In this document: piece after piece, positions 5,653 through 10,932 of the stretch
Numbering within the stretch: the stretch's first letter is position 1
Layout: every line of letters starts with the position of its first letter
From: DASPTB01 sp035623615
GTDB lineage: Bacteria; Actinomycetota; UBA4738
Direction: 5' to 3'
Length of the DNA stretch: 10,932 bases
NCBI GenBank assembly: GCA_035623615.1
Contig: DASPTB010000243.1
Span: 1 to 10,932, forward strand
The notes under the pieces: generated by a model
Seen by the model: the letters and a program-made list of their open reading frames with translations, nothing else
Told to the model about the DNA's origin: nothing
Databases searched by the model: none
Translations under genes and position numbers: made by a program

Positions 5653-6495
5653 TCAGCCAGGCGAGGGCCCGGTGCCCGGGTACTGCGTCTGGTACAGGAC
5701 CGTGCACGTGCCGACCGGTGTCACGACGACGCGAGCGACCTTCGACCCCTCGGCCATGAACGCGGTGAGGTAGGCCGGTCGTCCCTCGAAGCGCGCGCGG
5801 ACCACCAGCAGGGGACTCTCCGCCGTGCCGGCGGCGCCCTGCGCGCACAGTCTCGCCCGTCCGAGCTCCGTCGCCGACAGTCGCCGGGCCCCGTTCTGCT
5901 GCGAGAGGACGTCGGAAGTGCCACCGTTGACGAGCGACCTCGCCAGCTCGGCGACCGATGCTCTCGAGAAGTTCTCGTCGGCCACGACGGCCGTCTGGGT
6001 GCGCGGCTGCACGGCGCCGGGGGAGGGGAGAGGGGCGAACGACCCACCCGTGGGCGGCCGCGCCGTGGACTCGACCCCGGGAGCCTGTGCGGCCGTCGTC
6101 GCCGAGCCGCCTCCTCCCTGACCGCGGAACAGGCCGACGAGGAAGACCCCCGCGATCGCCGCCGCGGCGAGCCCGCCGACCACCCCGAGCCATCTCGCCG
6201 GCCTCTGGCGCTCGCCCGTCGCCGTGCTTCGTGACTTGAGTGGGACCACCGTGCGGGCGGTGTGGACGATCGCTTCGGGGTCCAGGCCGGGGGCGTCCGC
6301 CTCCGGAAGCGCACCCGTCGCCTCGAGGGACGCTTTCGCCAGGTCGACCTCGGCCCGGCACGCCGAGCACGTTCGCAGATGTGCCTCGACGAGGCGGCGC
6401 TCGTCTTCGGACAGGGTTCCATCGACGAAGCCGGCCAGGGCTTCCTCGGGATGCCGGGCCGGCGCGCCGGGGCTGGGGGAGTTCCGATCGCTCAT
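5653..6495 (-). CDS. Membrane-bound zinc-type anti-sigma factor (partner of the adjacent ECF sigma factor)
   Basis: The 280-residue protein begins with an anti-sigma domain (about 15-60) carrying the ZAS motif His39-x3-Cys43-x2-Cys46 (HLRTCSAC), the zinc site that in this family holds the sigma factor inactive on the cytoplasmic side. One transmembrane segment follows (about 102-123, LGVVGGLAAAAIAGVFLVGL). A Gly/Ser/Pro-rich linker (125-165) leads to a C-terminal region (about 166-280) that should lie outside the membrane and act as sensor; it has two cysteines, Cys217 and Cys264, which could form a disulfide. I do not recognise this outer domain. The ATG overlaps the sigma factor stop (ATGA), giving coupled, balanced synthesis. 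In mycobacteria the gene at this place (Rv3912) encodes the SigM antagonist; that homology is inferred mainly from position and architecture. Confidence 0.85.
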   Translation of the reverse strand: MSDRNSPSPGAPARHPEEALAGFVDGTLSEDERRLVEAHLRTCSACRAEVDLAKASLEATGALPEADAPGLDPEAIVHTARTVVPLKSRSTATGERQRPARWLGVVGGLAAAAIAGVFLVGLFRGQGGGGSATTAAQAPGVESTARPPTGGSFAPLPSPGAVQPRTQTAVVADENFSRASVAELARSLVNGGTSDVLSQQNGARRLSATELGRARLCAQGAAGTAESPLLVVRARFEGRPAYLTAFMAEGSKVARVVVTPVGTCTVLYQTQYPGTGPSPG

Positions 6496-7067
6496 GGCAT
6501 TCCTTCGTTCGACGGGTCGGACGGTGGGGAAGGTTCCCCACCGAGCGCTCGTCCGAGCGCGACGCGGGCCCGGTGCAGGCGCGACTTGACCGTTCCCACC
6601 GGCACCTCGAGGATGCGCGCGATCTCGTCGTACCCGAGGTCCTGGATGTCGTGCAGGACGAGTACCGTGCGGAACTCGTCCGGGATGGCCAGCAGGGCGC
6701 GGCGCACGTCGACCGACGTCGTCACCGCGTCGCCGTGGTCGGCTGCGGGCGGCGGCTCGGGGGCCTCGTCCAGTCCCAGCACGTCTCGTCGTCGCCGGAG
6801 CACGTCGTAGCAGGCGTTCACGGCGATGCGATGCAGCCACGTGGAGAAGGCGGCCTCGCCGCGGAACTTCGACAGGTTGCGATAGCACGAGACGAATGCG
6901 TCCTGGGCTGCGTCCCGCGCGTCCTCCGAGCGACCGAGCATGCGCAGGGCCAGGTTGTACACGCGACGCTCGTGCCGGCGAACGAGTTCGGCGAAGGCGC
7001 CGTCATCGCCCGCGACGGCGCGTGCGGCGAGCTCGCGGTCGGGGAGGTGCGCGCCGCCCGACGTCAT
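6492..7067 (-). CDS. sigM: ECF-family RNA polymerase sigma factor, SigM-like
   Basis: ECF sigma factors direct RNA polymerase to a small stress regulon after release from an anti-sigma factor. The 191-residue protein has region 2 at about 22-93 (AFAELVRRHERRVYNLALRM, then DAAQDAFVSCYRNLSKFRG and FSTWLHRIAVNACYDVLRRR) and region 4 at about 122-171 (IPDEFRTVLVLHDIQDLGY, then the helix-turn-helix EIARILEVPVGTVKSRLHRAR). An acidic Pro-rich linker joins them. The ATG at 7067 follows the pseudokinase gene stop by 7 nt, with only a weak Shine-Dalgarno sequence, so coupled translation is likely. The position next to murJ and trxB matches sigM of mycobacteria. Which promoter it recognises is not known; the GGAAT/C-N18-GTT elements before trxA and trxB are natural candidates, but another SigR/SigH protein elsewhere could serve them. 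Confidence 0.93.
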   Translation of the reverse strand: MTSGGAHLPDRELAARAVAGDDGAFAELVRRHERRVYNLALRMLGRSEDARDAAQDAFVSCYRNLSKFRGEAAFSTWLHRIAVNACYDVLRRRRDVLGLDEAPEPPPAADHGDAVTTSVDVRRALLAIPDEFRTVLVLHDIQDLGYDEIARILEVPVGTVKSRLHRARVALGRALGGEPSPPSDPSNEGMP

Positions 7068-7074
7068 CCCGGCG

Positions 7075-8601
7075 TCATCCCGGCGTTCCGGCGACCGACA
7101 CCTCGGCGACGGACGCCGCGAACCGCCCCCCGTCCGGCGCGAGCCGCGTGATCCAGAGCAGGACGCCCTCGGTCCGGGAGGGCTTCACCGCGATCGTCGT
7201 CGTCCCCGTCGCCACCGTGAAATCCGTCCGGCCGCTGGCGTCCTGCATAGGCTCCGCGCGGGGATCCGGAGGCGAACCAGCGATCAGCTCGACGGTCCAT
7301 CCACCCGCCGGCGTCGTGATGGTGACCGAGCGAACGGTGGCCTGCCCCCCAAGGTCGAGCCACAGGCCCACACCGGGTTTCAGGTTGCCGAAGTCGGCCG
7401 ACGCGTAGTGGTCGGTCGTCCACGCGGTCGCCGGATTCCCGTCGATCGCGAGGCCTGTCTGCTCGGGGTGTTCGGATCCGTCGCCCCCGTCGCTCGTCGG
7501 ATCGACGTCGCGCGCCGCGACCACCCTGATCGGAACCGCGGCGGCGGGCGAGCCGGCCTGCGCTGGGGTTTTCGGCGCCGCCGCGCGGATTCCGAGTGGG
7601 CCGCCCACCTCGAGCCGACCGAACACCAGACCACCGACGATCGCGACCGCGCCGAGGAGCACCACGATCGCCGGAACGAGCATCCACGAGCGCAGCGCCG
7701 ACCGGCGACTGGGGACGGCCGCGGCGGGGATCGTCTCTCCGCCCATGCTCGTGGCCGCGGCGATGGCCGGCCGGTCGCCGCCGAGGCGTTCGAGCGCAGC
7801 GCGCATCGCGTCCGCGGAGGCGAAGCGGTCCGCCGGAGCTTCCGCTCGGGCCCGTTCCACGACCTGGTCGAACTGCTTCGGGATGCCCGGGCGAATCGCC
7901 GACGGGGGGTCGGGTGCCTTCCGGCGTCCTTGCGGCGCCGAGCACGCGGGCCCGGCGAGCAGCTCGGCGAGCAGGACGCCGGCCGCGTACACGTCGGAGG
8001 CGGGGGTGGCGGCTTCGCCTCGGCGTTGCTCGGGCGCTCGGTACGGGTCGCCTTCGGGCGGCCCAAGAGCAATCCCCTCCTCGGCACCGGTGCGCTCCTC
8101 GCGGGTGGCGGCTCGAATGGCCTCCGCGAGTCCGACGTCGCCGACCTTGACGTGGCCCTCGGCCCCCACGAGCACGTTCGTCGGGGACAGGTCGCCGTGG
8201 ACGAGCCCGGCCTCGTGGGCACAGGAGAGGGCGGCGAGGACTTCGCACATGATCTCGGCGGCGGCCGCCGGGCTCACCGGCCCTCGTTCCTCGAGAAGCG
8301 TGCCGAGCGGGCCTCCGCGGACGTACTCGGTGACCAGGTAGGCGTGTCCGTCCTGCGTCCCGGCGTCGTACAGGGCCAGCAGGTTCGGGTGGGCCAGGCG
8401 CCCGCCCGCCGTCGCCTGCCGCAAGAACGCGTCGCGGACCAGGGGGTCGCGGGCGCTGTCGTCATGGAGGATCTTGACCGCGACGGTCCTCGCCAGCGTG
8501 GGATCCTCGGCGGCCCAGACCGTCGAGAGGCGGCCTTCGCCGATCTCGCGACGAAGCACGTAGCGCGATGCGAGCGTCTGTTCGGGAGCGATCGCCTCCA
8601 C
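7075..8601 (-). CDS. Membrane-anchored pseudokinase with C-terminal F5/8C-like domain (MurJ partner)
   Basis: This 508-residue protein has a protein-kinase fold (about 14-272), a Ser/Thr/Ala-rich linker, one transmembrane segment (about 307-328, SWMLVPAIVVLLGAVAIVGG) and an outer discoidin/F5-8C-like beta domain (about 358-508; AIDGNPATAWTTDHYAS and GLWLDLGGQATVRSVTI are typical). Kinase residues are only partly kept: Lys43 (VAVK), Asp137 and Asn142, Asp155 and APE (189-191) are present. However, the glycine loop ends in Ser (GEGRLS), the helix-C Glu appears replaced by Gln62, HRD is HGD, the catalytic-loop Lys is Ser139 and DFG is DVG. A pseudokinase is therefore likely. In mycobacteria the same modules are fused to the C-terminus of MurJ and bind the FHA protein FhaA; here they are a separate gene. 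The start is GTG at 8601, 8 nt after a TAGACT hexamer. Confidence 0.85.
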   Translation of the reverse strand: MEAIAPEQTLASRYVLRREIGEGRLSTVWAAEDPTLARTVAVKILHDDSARDPLVRDAFLRQATAGGRLAHPNLLALYDAGTQDGHAYLVTEYVRGGPLGTLLEERGPVSPAAAAEIMCEVLAALSCAHEAGLVHGDLSPTNVLVGAEGHVKVGDVGLAEAIRAATREERTGAEEGIALGPPEGDPYRAPEQRRGEAATPASDVYAAGVLLAELLAGPACSAPQGRRKAPDPPSAIRPGIPKQFDQVVERARAEAPADRFASADAMRAALERLGGDRPAIAAATSMGGETIPAAAVPSRRSALRSWMLVPAIVVLLGAVAIVGGLVFGRLEVGGPLGIRAAAPKTPAQAGSPAAAVPIRVVAARDVDPTSDGGDGSEHPEQTGLAIDGNPATAWTTDHYASADFGNLKPGVGLWLDLGGQATVRSVTITTPAGGWTVELIAGSPPDPRAEPMQDASGRTDFTVATGTTTIAVKPSRTEGVLLWITRLAPDGGRFAASVAEVSVAGTPG

Positions 8602-8609
8602 GCCTCTGG

Positions 8610-8615
8610 AGTCTA
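8610..8615 (-). promoter_or_regulatory. Possible -10 element of a leaderless pseudokinase transcript
   Basis: TAGACT on the minus strand lies in the 22-bp gap between two genes and ends 8 nt before the GTG at 8601. It fits the TANNNT pattern common at actinobacterial leaderless genes. The only Shine-Dalgarno-like bases (AGAGG) are 1 nt from the start, too close to work well. No -35 was recognised. It would be an internal promoter of the murJ operon. Confidence 0.35.
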
Positions 8616-8623
8616 CCCAGCGC

Positions 8624-9043
8624 TCAGGCGGTGGGAGCTACCTCTTCCTCGGAGGCACGGACGTGCCCGTACTTCTGCAGGAACGAGATCCGGCTCACCA
8701 CGAGCGTGTTGGCGGTGTCCGTCACCACGGCAATCGCCGTGTACTGGCTCGTGTTGATCGTGAGCTTGACCAGCTTGGCCTTCGGGTCGTCGTTGGCCAT
8801 CGCGTTGAGGGCGGCCTGATGGGCCTGCGCCAGGTTCCGCGTTCCCTTGTACTGGGTGGCCGCCGCCTGTGCGGCGTCGCCGGCAGCGTTGTGGGCGTGG
8901 ACATCGGTCATCAGGATCTGCCCGACCTCGTTGATCACGAGGGCGACGAGCGCGAAGGCGATGATCGTACGCACGAAGAAGCTGGTGGCGAACCCCCTCT
9001 CGTCACGCGCCAGCCGGCGCAGGGTGGTCCGGATGTGCATCAT
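8624..9043 (-). CDS. Small single-pass envelope protein with prepilin/TadE-like N-terminus, unknown function
   Basis: The 139-residue protein starts with a short basic leader ending in RDERGF (13-18), followed by one hydrophobic helix (about 22-45, FFVRTIIAFALVALVINEVG) and an outer Ala/Gln/Asn-rich part (about 50-80, coil-forming), then a beta-rich segment (90-115). This layout resembles TadE/TadG-type pseudopilins and type IV prepilins, where cleavage follows the Gly before Phe. The usual Glu at position +5 of the mature protein is absent (Phe22 there), so processing is uncertain. I do not recognise an exact family. Its ATG overlaps the murJ stop (ATGATG), with AAGGAGG 5 nt upstream, so it is translated together with murJ. 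The pseudokinase gene follows after 22 bp. The place between the two halves of a MurJ-pseudokinase pair suggests an envelope role, which is inference only. ATG at 9040 is an equally possible start. Confidence 0.82.
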   Translation of the reverse strand: MMHIRTTLRRLARDERGFATSFFVRTIIAFALVALVINEVGQILMTDVHAHNAAGDAAQAAATQYKGTRNLAQAHQAALNAMANDDPKAKLVKLTINTSQYTAIAVVTDTANTLVVSRISFLQKYGHVRASEEEVAPTA

Positions 9044-10653
9044 CTGGTCCTCCTTCGGACGATCTCGGTAACGGTCGCGACCTCCTGGATGCGAAGGCAC
9101 CACGCCATGGCGAGGAATGCGGCGATGCCGGCGGCGGTCGCGGCCACCACCTGGACCAGCTCCGAGCCGGTCGTGGTCGTGGCGAGCGCGCTCCCGAGCC
9201 ACTCGGCGGTCGCGAAGGCGACCAGCCCCGTCACGGCGGACGCGATCGCGATGCGGGCGACGGAGGACGCGACCCTGCGGCCGTCGAGGCCGCCGAGCCG
9301 GCGCCGCATCACCAGCAGCGCTGCGATCGTGGCGATCGTGTACGCGGTCGTCTGTCCCAAGGCGAGTCCTTTCACCCCGAGATATCGGAAGTAAACGAAG
9401 TTGACTGCAGTCCCAATAGCGGTCGCGACCAAATTGATCAGGGCGGGCGTGCGGGTGTCCTGCATGGCATAGAAGCCGCGAATGAGCAGCTGGAAGAGGG
9501 CAAATGTGAACAAACCGGTCGCAAAGAGCGCCAGCGTGCCCGCGAGGAGGGTCGCGTCGGCGCTGGTGACGTGGAAGTGCTGGAAGAAGAGCCGGCTGAT
9601 GGGCAGGGCGATCGCGATGAGGCCGGCCGTGGCCGGCAGGACGATCAGCGCGGTGCTCCGCATCCCCTGGGACAGCAGCACCAGGTATCCCCGGCCGTCG
9701 TGGTCGGTCCAGCGCGACGAGAGCGACGGGAGCAGCGCCGTGAAGATCGACACGGCGAAGATGGCGTAGGGAAGCTGGAAGAACGTGTACGCGTACGAGT
9801 AGGCGGTGTACCCGCCGGCGACGCGGTTGGCGAGCAGGATGACGACGACGTAGGCGATCTGGTTGACCAGCACGTAGAAGAAGACCCAACCCGCCAGCCG
9901 GATGATCCTGCGCAGCGCCTCGTCGTGCACGTCGAGGACGAACCGCCACCGGAAGCCGGTCGCGCGCAGCGGCGGCCACAGCACGACGGTCATCGCGAAG
10001 ACGCCGAGCGTCGTGCCGATGCCGAGGACCCAGCGCTCGGTGGAGGTCGTCGTCGCGACCGACGGCGTGGTGCCGTGCGTGACGACGACGAACAGCACCA
10101 TCGTCGCAATGACCGTCAGGTTGTTGAGGATCGGCGCGAACATCGGCACGGCGAAGCGGCGGTGGGCGTTCAGCAGGCCGGTCGCGATCGCGCCCCATCC
10201 GTAGAAGACGATCTGGGGCATGAAGATCACGAGGAAGAAGGTGGCGAGACTGCGGTACTGGGCGAGGTCGGGTCCGGTTCCCTGGAGCGTGTATGCGTGG
10301 ATGACGAACTCGGCGAGCAGCATGATGAGAACCGCCGCCGCGGTGAGCAGGAGGACCGCGAACGTCATGATCGCCCGCGCCGAGCGCCACGCCTCCTCAC
10401 GGCCTCGCGTCTCGATCCACTCGACGAAGACGGGAACGAAGACCGCGGACAGGACCCCGCCGAGCACCAGGTCGTAAACGATGTTCGGCGTGGTGTTCGC
10501 GACGTTGTACGCGTCCGAGAGCCGCCCGATGCCCAGGACGTAGGCGACGGTCAGGACCCGCAGGAGTCCCGTGAGCCTGGACAGCGCGGTCCCGACCGAC
10601 ATGACGGCCGTGTTCCGCAGGAGACGGCTGTCGTCGCTTCCGGCTGGGCTCAC
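9040..10653 (-). CDS. murJ: Lipid II flippase MurJ (MviN), without fused pseudokinase domain
   Basis: MurJ moves lipid-linked peptidoglycan precursor (lipid II) across the inner membrane. The 537-residue protein has about 14 hydrophobic segments, the MOP-superfamily MviN pattern. The N-terminal family motif is clear: SRLTGLLR (25-32), SDAYNVANTTPNIV (46-59) and GGVLSAVFVPVF (65-76). By comparison with E. coli MurJ, Arg26, Arg32, Asp47 and Asn57 correspond to the essential Arg18, Arg24, Asp39 and Asn49. The protein ends with basic residues after the last helix; the pseudokinase and sugar-binding modules found in mycobacterial MurJ are encoded separately two genes downstream. The start is taken as GTG at 10653, overlapping the upstream stop (GTGA). 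A GTG at 10689 would add 12 residues, but AAGGAGG (10674-10680) lies after it, 20 nt before the chosen start, so the choice is moderately uncertain. Confidence 0.93.
   Translation of the reverse strand: MSPAGSDDSRLLRNTAVMSVGTALSRLTGLLRVLTVAYVLGIGRLSDAYNVANTTPNIVYDLVLGGVLSAVFVPVFVEWIETRGREEAWRSARAIMTFAVLLLTAAAVLIMLLAEFVIHAYTLQGTGPDLAQYRSLATFFLVIFMPQIVFYGWGAIATGLLNAHRRFAVPMFAPILNNLTVIATMVLFVVVTHGTTPSVATTTSTERWVLGIGTTLGVFAMTVVLWPPLRATGFRWRFVLDVHDEALRRIIRLAGWVFFYVLVNQIAYVVVILLANRVAGGYTAYSYAYTFFQLPYAIFAVSIFTALLPSLSSRWTDHDGRGYLVLLSQGMRSTALIVLPATAGLIAIALPISRLFFQHFHVTSADATLLAGTLALFATGLFTFALFQLLIRGFYAMQDTRTPALINLVATAIGTAVNFVYFRYLGVKGLALGQTTAYTIATIAALLVMRRRLGGLDGRRVASSVARIAIASAVTGLVAFATAEWLGSALATTTTGSELVQVVAATAAGIAAFLAMAWCLRIQEVATVTEIVRRRTR
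9049..9055 (-). promoter_or_regulatory. Ribosome binding site of the pilin-like gene inside the murJ end
   Basis: AAGGAGG on the minus strand forms the last Arg codons of murJ and lies 5 nt before ATG 9043 and 8 nt before ATG 9040. Both starts are therefore served, and the small protein is set up for strong coupled translation. Confidence 0.8.
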
Positions 10654-10932
10654 GACATCCGCCGAGGCAAGAACCTCCTTCCCCACCACGCCAGCAGGAA
10701 CAGCGCGGCTCCGAGAGTGACGACCAGCGCGACCAGATTGTAGGCAGTCGAACGCACGATCATCTGCGTTTCGGCGATCTGGCGGCCGGCGCGCGTGAAG
10801 ATCTGGACCGAGACGGGGAAGCGCCCGGTCGTCTTCGTCTGCACCGCGAAGGACAGGAACTGCGAGCCGTGTGCGGCGATCGTGATCGTCCGGCGGTTGC
10901 CGTGCGGGAACGTGAGCTGGCTCGCGGACACG
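10650..10932 (-). CDS. C-terminal end of a DUF6049-type membrane protein (partial)
   Basis: Only the last 93 or so residues are inside the window; the gene continues beyond the right edge. What is visible is a beta-rich stretch (TITIAAHGSQFLSFAVQTK, then PVSVQIFTRAG), which fits an extracytoplasmic immunoglobulin-like domain. It is followed by one transmembrane helix (LVALVVTLGAALFLLAWW) and a short basic cytoplasmic tail (GRRFLPRRMS). The gene overlaps murJ by 4 nt. In mycobacteria the large membrane protein directly upstream of murJ (Rv3909) is DUF6049; the assignment here rests on position, the C-terminal membrane anchor and the tail. Its function is unknown but the linkage to MurJ suggests a cell-envelope role. 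A GTG codon at the very edge should not be read as the true start. Confidence 0.8.
   Translation of the reverse strand, partial: VSASQLTFPHGNRRTITIAAHGSQFLSFAVQTKTTGRFPVSVQIFTRAGRQIAETQMIVRSTAYNLVALVVTLGAALFLLAWWGRRFLPRRMS

Noticed and set aside
4612..6234. Long plus-strand open frame opposite trxB and the anti-sigma gene
   Set aside because: It is antisense to two well-supported genes, has low-complexity Arg/Gly/Ala-rich translation with no recognisable motif, and is explained by high GC at third codon positions.
6940..8757. Long plus-strand open frame opposite the pseudokinase gene
   Set aside because: Same reason: antisense to a gene with clear domains, and its product is arginine-rich without domain signals.
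9571..10743. Long plus-strand open frame opposite murJ
   Set aside because: The translation is charged and repetitive (Asp/Glu/Arg/His), as expected from reading membrane-protein codons backwards; murJ on the other strand is certain.

Overview
This window comes from a high-GC chromosome and has the gene order typical of the replication-origin flank of Actinomycetota. On the plus strand lie rsmG, parA and parB. Facing them on the minus strand lie DUF6049, murJ, an ECF sigma factor with its anti-sigma factor, trxB, trxA and a CwlM-like protein. As I recall it, Mycobacterium tuberculosis has the same order (Rv3909 to Rv3919c). The proteins here diverge clearly from mycobacterial ones and MurJ carries no fused pseudokinase domain, so a non-mycobacterial, possibly early-branching actinobacterium is likely. 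I cannot place it more precisely.

Left arm, plus strand (1-2769). A near-perfect parS site spans the rsmG start codon. It is followed by rsmG (16S rRNA m7G methyltransferase), parA and parB (chromosome segregation), and a 65-residue membrane-anchored small protein whose ATG overlaps the parB stop. The parA/parB and parB/small-protein junctions are 4-nt overlaps (GTGA, ATGA), which suggests one coupled operon.

Right arm, minus strand, read from the right edge inwards (10932-2819). First comes the C-terminal end of a DUF6049-type membrane protein. Next is murJ (lipid II flippase), overlapping it by 4 nt. Then comes a small single-pass protein with a prepilin- or TadE-like N-terminus, overlapping murJ by 4 nt, and a separate pseudokinase/TM/F5-8C-like protein that in mycobacteria is fused to MurJ. 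The ECF sigma factor and its membrane-bound zinc-type anti-sigma factor also overlap by 4 nt and end at an 18-bp GC palindrome, a possible terminator. After that trxB and trxA each have their own upstream region, and a CwlM-like amidase-fold protein converges on the par operon.

Functionally, the minus strand combines cell-wall precursor export (MurJ), cell-wall regulation (pseudokinase, CwlM-like), envelope-stress transcription (sigma/anti-sigma) and thiol redox (TrxB/TrxA). The most informative non-coding signals are matching GGAAT/C-N18-GTT elements, the SigR/SigH redox-type ECF promoter pattern, directly upstream of both trxB and trxA, and four tandem 22-bp repeats between them that run into the trxB stop codon. 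Protein oddities are a CwlM-like protein that keeps all the zinc and catalytic residues, a TrxA with a CVPC active site, and the pilin-like protein inserted between MurJ and its pseudokinase partner. No RNA genes, insertion sequences or CRISPR arrays were seen. No stretch over 300 bases lacks a gene; the longest gap is the 213-bp trxB-trxA intergenic region.
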